5,638 nucleotides of DNA from an uncultured Bacteroidales bacterium. GTDB taxonomy: Bacteria; Bacteroidota; Bacteroidia; Bacteroidales; UBA932. The number at the start of each line of letters is the position of its first letter. Position 1 is the stretch's first letter. Under the pieces are notes generated by a model, which worked only from the letters and a program-made list of their open reading frames with translations, had not been told where the DNA came from and searched no databases. Positions 1 to 5,590 of this stretch are shown one piece after another. The position numbers and the translations under genes were made by a program. The DNA is taken from contig CALADR010000212.1 of assembly GCA_937890845.1 (NCBI GenBank), positions 1-5,638 of the forward strand, given 5' to 3'.

Positions 1-12
1 GTGTGAGAGGTC

Positions 13-55
13 GGAAAACGAAAGTAGGAAGAAAACTTTCGTTTTCCTCCTACTC
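13..55 (-). terminator. Rho-independent terminator of the exb operon, with overlapping alternative hairpin
   Basis: Starting about 18 nt after the last exbD stop codon, the minus-strand RNA can form a 14-bp stem (54-41 with 36-23; one G-U wobble at 47/30, plus a possible extra G-U at 55/22) closed by a GAAA tetraloop between C41 and G36. The 3' arm is pyrimidine-rich and runs into TTCGTTTTCC, an imperfect U-tract. The position and a GNRA-capped stem fit an intrinsic terminator. A second perfect 13-bp inverted repeat, GGAAAACGAAAGT (13-25) with its complement at 35-47 and a 9-nt loop, uses the same bases and cannot form at the same time. Both structures are near-symmetric, so they may also stop a plus-strand gene arriving from the left of the window. 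Confidence 0.8.
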
Positions 56-73
56 GATTATACTTACTGAATG

Positions 74-541
74 TTATTCACTCGGTTTTCTTGCAGCATA
101 CATAATCTTCAATGCTGAACATTTACGCAGTTCCTGCTTGATGTCAGTGACGATACCCATCCTTACATCGCTGTCAGCCTTAATAGATACAGTCATGAAC
201 TGACGGTCAGCCTCGCTCTTTGACTCTCTTTCAGTCGCGATAAAGTCACGAATGTCTGTTGTAGTCTTGAAAGAGTCGTTCAGCTGAATTCGAGGTTCAG
301 TTCCAAACTGTGCCTGAAGGTACTGCATAGGAGGTCCTACGCTGATGTATGCAGCCAAGTCTTTTCTTTCCAGTTTAGCAACTTCACTTGCCTCAGGAAG
401 TTTGACCATGACTTTGTTTTCAGTCTCTCTCATACTGGTTGTCACCATAAAGAAGAACAACAGCATGAACACGATATCTGACATTGACGAGGTACTGAGC
501 CCCGGCATATCATTTTTTCCGCTTCTTCCGAATTTTGCCAT
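74..541 (-). CDS. exbD: ExbD-family biopolymer transport protein (short form)
   Basis: ExbD proteins form a small inner-membrane dimer inside an ExbB pentamer; the complex uses the proton gradient to drive TonB and thereby import through TonB-dependent outer-membrane receptors. The 155 residues show the classic layout: a cytoplasmic N-terminus (1-21), one membrane helix (about 22-38) beginning SDIVFMLLFFF with the essential proton-carrying Asp at D22 (equivalent to E. coli ExbD D25), then a periplasmic domain ending in a canonical VSIKAD...MGIVTDIKQELR segment (about 118-148). The length is close to E. coli ExbD (141). The start is fixed by an AAGGAG Shine-Dalgarno motif 5 nt upstream. It is last in the operon, 12 nt after the long exbD. 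TolR is the alternative family member, but no tol-pal genes are here. Confidence 0.93.
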   Translation of the reverse strand: MAKFGRSGKNDMPGLSTSSMSDIVFMLLFFFMVTTSMRETENKVMVKLPEASEVAKLERKDLAAYISVGPPMQYLQAQFGTEPRIQLNDSFKTTTDIRDFIATERESKSEADRQFMTVSIKADSDVRMGIVTDIKQELRKCSALKIMYAARKPSE

Positions 542-546
542 ATTAT

Positions 547-552
547 CTCCTT
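547..552 (-). promoter_or_regulatory. Strong Shine-Dalgarno site of the short exbD
   Basis: The minus strand reads AAGGAG followed by ATAAT and the ATG. This is a near-consensus ribosome binding site with 5-nt spacing. It stands out because the other starts in this window have only A/T-rich leaders or, ahead of the long exbD, a weak GAAGA. It overlaps the 12-nt gap after the long exbD stop and supports the chosen start over the internal Met12. Confidence 0.7.
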
Positions 553-553
553 T

Positions 554-1129
554 TTATTTCTTGGTAACATCTTTTGGCTCTGCCTCTGAAATATTCTGAG
601 GTATCGCCTCCCTTACAATCTCCTGCTCTTCTTCTGAAAGGCTTACATACGGTTTGCCGAAATTTGCCTTTGCAAAATTATTTCTGAGTTCATTGATTGC
701 TTTGACAATCTCATTCTGAACTGCAATATATGCCTGATAACTGGTTCCTCGGTCATTCTGAAGGGAAATCACACCTTTTGATACATTGTAGGTGCCGAAT
801 CCTTCAATTTCCTTTGGAGCCTTTTCAGGGAGCTTTGGATCATCGTTAGGGTTCTGGAGAAACTCCATTACCTTGTCTTTAAGTCCGGACACTTCGATTG
901 GCTCGTTACCAGCAAAAAGCCTGTCAGCCGAGTTTATCTTTACGATAATGATGTTACGGCGATTGACTTTCTGATCTTCCACCTCCTGATCCTTGTTAGG
1001 CATCGGCGGCAAACGGCGCTGCAAACCTGAATCCTGATTCATTGTTGTAGTCATAAGGAAGTATGACAGCAACAGGAATGCGATGTCAGCCGTTGAACTT
1101 GAATTTATCTCTGGTACTTTCTTTGCCAT
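554..1129 (-). CDS. exbD: ExbD-family biopolymer transport protein (long form)
   Basis: This is a second ExbD subunit, expected to work with ExbB as a proton-driven motor for TonB-dependent import. Residues 1-14 are cytoplasmic; the membrane helix (about 15-31) is DIAFLLLSYFLMTTTM, with D15 in the place of the essential Asp. The periplasmic part begins with the usual strand RNIIIVKINSADRLF (58-72) and helix SGLKDKVMEFL (81-91). It differs from the short paralogue by a Pro/Lys/Glu-rich stretch between the two halves of the domain (about 93-115) and a charged tail (about 150-191) rich in Glu and Lys, which make it 191 residues against about 140 in E. coli. It starts 9 nt after the upstream membrane-protein gene, with a weak GAAGA ahead of the ATG. 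The family assignment is firm; what the insertions do is unknown. Confidence 0.92.
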   Translation of the reverse strand: MAKKVPEINSSSTADIAFLLLSYFLMTTTMNQDSGLQRRLPPMPNKDQEVEDQKVNRRNIIIVKINSADRLFAGNEPIEVSGLKDKVMEFLQNPNDDPKLPEKAPKEIEGFGTYNVSKGVISLQNDRGTSYQAYIAVQNEIVKAINELRNNFAKANFGKPYVSLSEEEQEIVREAIPQNISEAEPKDVTKK

Positions 1130-1138
1130 ATCTTCGTG

Positions 1139-1570
1139 TTATTTTCTACCTTTAATGGCCTCGTATACTACACCGAAAAGTATTGATCCTAAAGCAAGAA
1201 CTCCAGTGAAGTAAACGAGATTCATTATCGTATCAGTTAATTTAAGGGTTGCCTCGCTCGGTGCTGCTCCCATGTGGTTTACAAGCGGATCACCACTTGC
1301 AAGCATGTAAGCCGCTCCGACAATCACTGCACACACAACCAGACCGCCCAGAAGTTTGATCAAACTCTTAGGGTTGTTGGCGATGCTGGCAAACAAACTG
1401 CCGATAACGGCTGTAGCTATGCCAGCAAACACCATACCATAGGCCCAGTAGAGCAATGTGTCAACTTCAGCTCCTTCTGACGTAAATCCGGCTATATAGC
1501 CCCATACTGTCAGACCAGCTCCGATGACAAGCAGTGCCAGTGATATGTATTTGATTATTTTTGCGTACAT
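1139..1570 (-). CDS. Uncharacterised four-helix inner-membrane protein of the exb operon
   Basis: I do not recognise a characterised family. The 143 residues contain four clear hydrophobic helices at about 5-27, 38-62, 69-92 and 112-136. The N-terminus (MYAKIIKY) and C-terminus (EAIKGRK) are both basic, so the positive-inside rule puts both in the cytoplasm. The loop NNPKS (65-69) between helices 2 and 3 would also be cytoplasmic, and the acidic loops at about 29-37 and 93-111 periplasmic. No signal peptide or soluble domain is seen. It lies 10 nt after the exbB stop and 9 nt before the long exbD, so it must be co-transcribed with them. From memory, similar small membrane proteins sit at this place in other Bacteroidales exb operons. 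A role as an accessory motor subunit or assembly factor is an inference from position only. Confidence 0.85.
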   Translation of the reverse strand: MYAKIIKYISLALLVIGAGLTVWGYIAGFTSEGAEVDTLLYWAYGMVFAGIATAVIGSLFASIANNPKSLIKLLGGLVVCAVIVGAAYMLASGDPLVNHMGAAPSEATLKLTDTIMNLVYFTGVLALGSILFGVVYEAIKGRK

Positions 1571-1580
1571 TGTTCAATTA

Positions 1581-2387
1581 CTATTTGTTTTTCCCGTATT
1601 TTACCAGTGTGTCAACAAGAGAGATTGATGAATCTTCCATATCGATGGAAAGAGCGTCAATTCTTGAGATGATGTAGTTGTAGAACACCTGAAGGATAAG
1701 AGCAACGATAAGACCGCCGACTGTGGTGATCAAAGCCACTTTCATACCTCCGGCAACAACGTTAGGTGAAATATCACCGGCTGCCTGGATAGCGTCGAAT
1801 GCCTGAACCATACCGAGCACTGTTCCCAAGAATCCGAGAGAAGGTGCGATAGAAATGAAGAGGCCGATCCAAGAAAGACCATTCTCCATCTGGCTCATCT
1901 GTACTGAACCGTATGAAACTACAGTTTTCTCAACAACCTCAATTCCCTGATCCATACGGAGGAAACCCTGATAGAAAATGCTTGCTACAGGTCCGCGGGT
2001 ATTGCGGCATACTTCTTTTGCAGCTTCAACACCACCTTCATTGAGAGCTTTCTCAATGTTTGCAAGAAGCTTCTTTGTGTTGGTCTTTGAAAGGCTGAGA
2101 TAGAGAATTCTCTCGATGCAGACTGCAAGACCGAGGATGAGACACAGAACGATAGCTGCCATAAATCCTGCACCACCGTCGATGAAATAAGTCTTGATCT
2201 GCTGGTGAAGAGGAACTTCTTCCTGGCTTGCTACCAGATCCGCCAAAGTCTGAGGTGCGCTGGCAGGAGCTGCTACCTCCTCAGTTGCAGGAGTTGTACC
2301 CTCAGCTGCCTGATCCTGAGCTGCTGCGTATTGTGCAGTAAAGGCCATAATGCCTAGTGCTGCCAAAAACATGAAAACTTTTTTCAT
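1581..2387 (-). CDS. exbB: ExbB/MotA/TolQ-family proton channel protein with signal peptide
   Basis: ExbB forms the membrane pentamer that, with ExbD, converts the proton gradient into motion for TonB. The 268-residue protein begins with a signal peptide (1-23; MKK, hydrophobic core, AAA before Q24). A low-complexity Ala/Pro/Glu/Thr linker follows (24-57), then an amphipathic stretch and helix 1 (about 73-96, ending CIERILYL). The large cytoplasmic domain is about 97-168. Helix 2 carries the family signature PSLGFLGTVLGMVQAF (182-197). Helix 3 has VALITTVGGLIVALI (217-231), with Thr221/222 in the region lining the proton path. The stop is TAG. The ATG has no Shine-Dalgarno motif, only an A-rich leader, as is common in Bacteroidota. 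It opens the four-gene exb cluster, 124 nt after ansA. TolQ is the alternative name. Confidence 0.94.
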   Translation of the reverse strand: MKKVFMFLAALGIMAFTAQYAAAQDQAAEGTTPATEEVAAPASAPQTLADLVASQEEVPLHQQIKTYFIDGGAGFMAAIVLCLILGLAVCIERILYLSLSKTNTKKLLANIEKALNEGGVEAAKEVCRNTRGPVASIFYQGFLRMDQGIEVVEKTVVSYGSVQMSQMENGLSWIGLFISIAPSLGFLGTVLGMVQAFDAIQAAGDISPNVVAGGMKVALITTVGGLIVALILQVFYNYIISRIDALSIDMEDSSISLVDTLVKYGKNK

Positions 2388-2436
2388 AATTGTTTTTGTG
2401 TGTTTAATTAATAATGTATTAAATTGTTATAGATTA

Positions 2437-2444
2437 CAAATGTT
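2437..2444 (-). promoter_or_regulatory. Candidate promoter -7 element for exbB
   Basis: The minus strand reads AACATTTG, one base off the Bacteroides -7 consensus TAnnTTTG. A TTTTG upstream is 24 nt away, longer than the usual 19-21, so the -33 element is weak. Transcription would start near 2430 and give a leader of about 43 nt. A competing weaker match is TAAATTGC with TTG 19 nt upstream, nearer ansA. Some promoter here is likely given the gap; the exact element is uncertain. Confidence 0.3.
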
Positions 2445-2475
2445 GGTTTTTTAAGGCCCAATGCCCTACAAAACC
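2445..2475. repeat. Imperfect inverted repeat upstream of exbB
   Basis: GGTTTT (2445-2450) pairs with AAAACC (2470-2475), and inside it GGC (2455-2457) pairs with GCC (2463-2465) around a CCAAT loop. It abuts the candidate -7 element and would cover its -33 region. There is no U-tract on either side, so it does not look like a terminator. It may be an operator, a leader structure or chance. Confidence 0.3.
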
Positions 2476-2511
2476 GGTGCAATTTAGCAAATAATTTTCA
2501 TTTGACAATAA

Positions 2512-3564
2512 TTATTTTGATATTTCTCCTCGCAGGCAAGTCTCGGACATTATTCTTACCTGATCATTATTATCAGTCAGTCCAAGAAGGAAAAATAACT
2601 TGCCCAGAGCGCTTTCTGTAGTACTGTCATATCCGCACACAACTCCTGCGTTTTGAAGTTCCTTGCCGTTGGCGTAGAGATTCATGTTGACAGATCCGGA
2701 TACGCATTGTGTAACGTTCATCAGAATCTTGTCTTGCTTTGCTGCCTTGCGAACTTCATTTATGAACCATTCGCTGTTAGGTGCATTTCCGCAGCCGTAT
2801 GTTTCAAGTATGACTGCTCTTGTTTCTTTTCCGCAAAGTATGTTGCTGACTACTGCCGGTGTTATGCCTGGATGTATTTTGAGGATTGAAACCCTCGTGT
2901 CAAGCCTGGTATGGATTTTCAGTTCGGCATCCCAGGATGTCGGCTTTAGTATCAGCTGCCGGTTGTATTTGATACTGATTCCTGCTTCGGCAAGCGGCGG
3001 CAGGTTCATTGATTTGAAGGCTGTGAAATTGTCTGAACTTATTTTGCTTGTCCTGTTGCCTCTCATCAGCATATTGTCAAAGTATATGCACACTTCAGGT
3101 ACGATTGCATGGCCTTCTTCATCTTTTGCTGCAGCTATTTCTACAGCAGATATCAGGTTTTCTCTGCCATCGGTCCTTGCTACTCCTATAGGAAGCTGGC
3201 TTCCTGTGAATATTACCGGCTTGGCAAGGTCTTCAAGCATGAAACTGAGTGCGGAAGCCGAATAAGCCATAGTGTCGGTGCCGTGTAAGATGACAAAGCC
3301 GTCATAGTGGTCATATTTATCGTGAATCAGTTCTGCGAGAGCCTGCCATAGTCCAGGTTCCACATCCGATGAATCTATTATCGGGTTGAAAGTATATGAG
3401 TCTATTTTATAGGCGAATTTACCCAATTCCGGAACCTCATCAAGAATCTGGCTGAAGTCAAAAGGTTTCAGTGTCTGTGTAATGGGGTCTTGTTTCATTC
3501 CGATAGTTCCGCCCGTATAAACGAGCAGTAAGGATGCTTTTTCGTCGCGGTTCTTTAGTGTCAT
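2512..3564 (-). CDS. ansA: Type I (cytoplasmic) L-asparaginase
   Basis: The enzyme hydrolyses L-asparagine to aspartate and ammonia in the cytoplasm. The N-terminal motif LLLVYTGGTIGM (12-23) supplies the nucleophile T20. DSS (64-66) belongs to the substrate pocket. VILHGTDTM (91-99) supplies the second Thr and Asp (T96, D97), and RGNRTSK (168-174) the catalytic Lys K174. The C-terminal domain has YGCGNAP (256-262) and the TQCVSGSVNM segment (285-294). There is no signal peptide, and the order of motifs matches E. coli AnsA (338 residues) at 350. The residue before TYG in the C-terminal domain is Glu254, where E. coli AnsA has an Arg that I believe helps form its allosteric asparagine site, so cooperativity may differ. 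The ATG overlaps the tatD TGA by 4 nt (ATGA), indicating translational coupling. Confidence 0.94.
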   Translation of the reverse strand: MTLKNRDEKASLLLVYTGGTIGMKQDPITQTLKPFDFSQILDEVPELGKFAYKIDSYTFNPIIDSSDVEPGLWQALAELIHDKYDHYDGFVILHGTDTMAYSASALSFMLEDLAKPVIFTGSQLPIGVARTDGRENLISAVEIAAAKDEEGHAIVPEVCIYFDNMLMRGNRTSKISSDNFTAFKSMNLPPLAEAGISIKYNRQLILKPTSWDAELKIHTRLDTRVSILKIHPGITPAVVSNILCGKETRAVILETYGCGNAPNSEWFINEVRKAAKQDKILMNVTQCVSGSVNMNLYANGKELQNAGVVCGYDSTTESALGKLFFLLGLTDNNDQVRIMSETCLRGEISK

Positions 3565-4328
3565 ATTTTAAATAATTTTCTGGCATTTTCAGTGGTTACG
3601 TCTGCTACTTCTTCTGCTTCAATTTCTTTTTGCAGGGCTATCTTTTCTGCAATATAGTGTATGTAGCTGCTTTCGTTTCTTGTCCCTCTTTTAGGTACGG
3701 GTGTCAGGTAAGGGGAGTCTGTTTCCAGAAGAATGTATTTCAGAGGAATATCTTTTACGGTTTCGGCTATAGATGCCTTTTTGTAAGTCACTACTCCTCC
3801 TATACCTACATACCATTCTCCGTATTTCTGAAGGCGTCTGAATGTTTCTATGCTTCCGCTGTAAGCATGGAACACTCCCCGCAGATTCAGGTGTCTGCAT
3901 TTTTCCAGAACATCAAATATCGGCTCTGTAGCTTCTCTGCTGTGTATTATTACAGGAAGGTCTAGCCGGTCTGCCATTCTTAGATGTATTTCAAGGGCTT
4001 CCTTTTGCTCCTCAATGAATTCTTTTGACCAATAGCAGTCCATTCCGGTTTCTCCTATGGCGAATACTTTTTGGTCTGCGTAGGCTTCGAGCTGTTCAAT
4101 TTCAGTTTTCCATCCACTGTCAACAGATGTCGGATGAAGTCCTATGCAGGGGAAAAGGATTCCGGGAAATCTAGAAGCGAGGTCAAACATCCTGTTTCTG
4201 GTTTTGCTGTCAATGTCAGGAAGTATCATTTTTTTTACTCCTGATTCGAAGGCTCGTCTGACTGTATCGTCTTCTTCGTTTTCAAAAGCCTCGTCGTACA
4301 GGTGAGTATGTGTATCTGTCAGGTTCAT
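3561..4328 (-). CDS. tatD: TatD-family metal-dependent DNase
   Basis: TatD enzymes are cytoplasmic TIM-barrel metallohydrolases with 3'-5' exonuclease activity on DNA, linked to DNA repair and turnover; despite the name they are not part of the Tat export machine. All metal ligands are visible in 255 residues: H7 and H9 in DTHTHL, E93 in IGETGMD, H129 in VIIHSRE, H154 in VFHAYSGS, and D204 in LLETDSPYLTP; H65 lies in CIGLHP. The length is normal (about 260). The start at Met1 immediately precedes the conserved LTDTHTHL motif, so no other start is plausible. It follows dprA by 30 nt, a gap with its own possible promoter, and overlaps ansA by 4 nt. The paralogue YcfH/YabD-type hydrolase is the alternative label within the same family. 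Confidence 0.94.
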   Translation of the reverse strand: MNLTDTHTHLYDEAFENEEDDTVRRAFESGVKKMILPDIDSKTRNRMFDLASRFPGILFPCIGLHPTSVDSGWKTEIEQLEAYADQKVFAIGETGMDCYWSKEFIEEQKEALEIHLRMADRLDLPVIIHSREATEPIFDVLEKCRHLNLRGVFHAYSGSIETFRRLQKYGEWYVGIGGVVTYKKASIAETVKDIPLKYILLETDSPYLTPVPKRGTRNESSYIHYIAEKIALQKEIEAEEVADVTTENARKLFKI

Positions 4329-4344
4329 TATTTAAGAAACTTTG

Positions 4345-4388
4345 ATGCAAAGATAATATTATTTCGTTCTGATGAAACATCTTTGCAT
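4345..4388. repeat. Perfect 10-bp inverted repeat across the dprA stop
   Basis: ATGCAAAGAT (4345-4354) is exactly complementary to ATCTTTGCAT (4379-4388), with 24 nt between. It spans the dprA stop codon (4359-4361), and its left arm covers most of the candidate tatD promoter element. There is no following U-tract. A short CTTTG-CAT-CAAAG palindrome (4340-4352) overlaps the left arm. A repeat of this size may occur by chance in a window this long. Confidence 0.4.
4348..4355 (-). promoter_or_regulatory. Candidate internal promoter for tatD-ansA
   Basis: The minus strand reads TATCTTTG, a full match to the Bacteroides -7 consensus TAnnTTTG, with TTTC (4377-4374, one base off TTTG) 18 nt upstream as a -33 element. 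Transcription would start about 13 nt before the tatD ATG. This would let tatD-ansA be expressed apart from dprA. Confidence 0.45.
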
Positions 4389-5510
4389 AAGGTCTGTGAT
4401 GATGAATCCGTCAGCTTCAAGAAGAGCTGTGTTTTCCAGCACGTCCTTATATTTAAGCCCTGTTTTTTCTGCCAGTTCTCCGATGTCAATGCCTCTATGG
4501 CTGCGCACTGTCCTGAGAATTGTCGTAAGTATTTCTGTTTTTCTGCCATCACACCTGAATTTTATAGCAGCGTGTTTCTCCTGATCTTCTTCCTCGCTCT
4601 TTGCAATGTATTTCATTCCTAGGCTTTTAATCAGGTTTTCTTCAGAAATTACAGGCTCTGCCACCTGCTCTCTTAAAAGTATATTGCAGCCTGCCGATCT
4701 TATGTCATCTGCCCTGCCTGGAAGGGCATATACGTCTCTTGAATAAGAAAATGCAAGTCTTGCTGTAAGCATTCCTCCTCCTTTGGTTTTTGATTCAATA
4801 AGTATAGTAGACTTGCTCATACCTGCTATAATACGGTTTCTTCTCAGGAAGTTTATGCGTAGAGGTGCTGTACCTGGAGGGTAATCAGTTATCAGAGCGC
4901 ATCCTGGAGTCATTGCTATCCGTTCTGCAATTGCAGTGTGTCTGTATGGATATACAGAATCTATACCGGTGGCCATAACAGCTATGGTTGGCAGTCCGCT
5001 GTCCAGGGCTTTAGTATGGGCGACAATGTCAGTTCCTATAGCCAGTCCGCTTACTATTGCAGGTTCAAGGCCCGTGCGGGACAGACATTCAATTATTTTT
5101 CTACTCCATTCTTTACCGTATTCTGAAACATCTCTGGTTCCTACGACAGCAATGTGATTCTTATTATTAAATAGTGTTTCAGGGCTGGATATGCTTTTGA
5201 TATACAGTCCGATAGGAGCATCCCTGCATTCTTTCAGAAGATCGGGATAATATGGCGAGCACCAGGGGACGAAATATGTGTTCTTGCCTTTAAAGTTTTC
5301 GATTTCCTCTGCGGCAAGGTAATATGCTCTGTCATTTATTAGCTCTTTTTGTGGAGAGAATGGACCTAACAAATTATCCAACTCTTGTCTGCTTAACTCG
5401 AAAACGGCAGATGGGCTTCCTAACTCTTCAATCATTGCGAGTGCAATCATGGGCTTGAAGCCAAATATCCTGTTTAATGCGTAGCAGCTGATAGTGTCAT
5501 TGTATTTCAT
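4359..5510 (-). CDS. dprA: DNA-processing protein DprA (Smf)
   Basis: DprA binds single-stranded DNA entering during natural transformation and loads RecA onto it; many non-competent bacteria also keep the gene. The 383 residues show an N-terminal helix-hairpin-helix/SAM-like region (about 1-70) and a Rossmann-type DNA-binding core (about 80-295). The core has VVGTRDVSEYG (122-132), SGLAIGTDIVAH (154-165), MATGIDSVYPYRH (179-191), FLRRNRIIAGMS (221-232), ESKTKGGGMLTA (239-250) and RDVYALPG (258-265). A C-terminal winged helix follows (about 318-383; DIGELAEKTGL...VLENTALLEADGFI). This is a typical full length with no missing motif. The start lacks a Shine-Dalgarno motif, but a promoter-like TAGATTTG lies 20 nt upstream and the first residues align with the usual N-terminus (LNRIFGFKP...). 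It heads the gene run. Confidence 0.95.
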   Translation of the reverse strand: MKYNDTISCYALNRIFGFKPMIALAMIEELGSPSAVFELSRQELDNLLGPFSPQKELINDRAYYLAAEEIENFKGKNTYFVPWCSPYYPDLLKECRDAPIGLYIKSISSPETLFNNKNHIAVVGTRDVSEYGKEWSRKIIECLSRTGLEPAIVSGLAIGTDIVAHTKALDSGLPTIAVMATGIDSVYPYRHTAIAERIAMTPGCALITDYPPGTAPLRINFLRRNRIIAGMSKSTILIESKTKGGGMLTARLAFSYSRDVYALPGRADDIRSAGCNILLREQVAEPVISEENLIKSLGMKYIAKSEEEDQEKHAAIKFRCDGRKTEILTTILRTVRSHRGIDIGELAEKTGLKYKDVLENTALLEADGFIITDLMQRCFIRTK

Positions 5511-5529
5511 ATCAAACCATTTATGCAGG

Positions 5530-5537
5530 CAAATCTA
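5530..5537 (-). promoter_or_regulatory. Candidate promoter for dprA
   Basis: The minus strand reads TAGATTTG, a full match to the Bacteroides -7 consensus TAnnTTTG. The T-run of the hairpin (5556-5552) begins 19 nt upstream and may serve as a poor -33 element. Transcription would start near 5523, giving a leader of only about 13 nt before the dprA ATG. Confidence 0.45.
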
Positions 5538-5551
5538 TCTCTTTGATATGG

Positions 5552-5590
5552 AAAAACAGCAGATGCTGTTATATGCACCTGCGGTTTTTT
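5552..5590 (-). terminator. Terminator-like hairpin upstream of dprA
   Basis: AAAAACAGCAGATGC (5552-5566) and GCACCTGCGGTTTTT (5575-5589) form a 15-bp stem with an 8-nt loop. Read as minus-strand RNA it has one mismatch (C-U) and one G-U wobble, and its 3' arm ends in UUUUU. Read as plus-strand RNA it has two mismatches and ends in six U. It therefore fits best as the terminator of a minus-strand gene to the right of the window, and may act in both directions. Confidence 0.65.

Larger units (their letters stand above)
2388..2511 (-). other. ansA-exbB intergenic region
   Basis: These 124 nt hold no convincing ORF. They contain short A/T stems directly after the ansA stop (for example CAAAT/ATTTG around 2488-2504) without a U-tract, so no clear terminator is visible and read-through from ansA is possible. 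Further down are an imperfect inverted repeat and a candidate promoter, listed separately. The last 40 nt before exbB are very A/T-rich. Confidence 0.6.

Noticed and set aside
345..599. Plus-strand 84-codon ORF with a hydrophobic translation across the exbD junction.
   Set aside because: It is the antisense shadow of the ExbD membrane helix and the intergenic gap, with no start signal of its own.
2684..3265. Plus-strand 193-codon ORF opposite ansA.
   Set aside because: It is antisense to a fully conserved asparaginase coding region containing all catalytic motifs; its length follows from the codon use of ansA.
4328..4552. Minus-strand 74-codon ORF bridging the end of dprA and the start of tatD.
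   Set aside because: Almost all of it overlaps the conserved winged-helix end of dprA in another frame, and the translation has no recognisable features.
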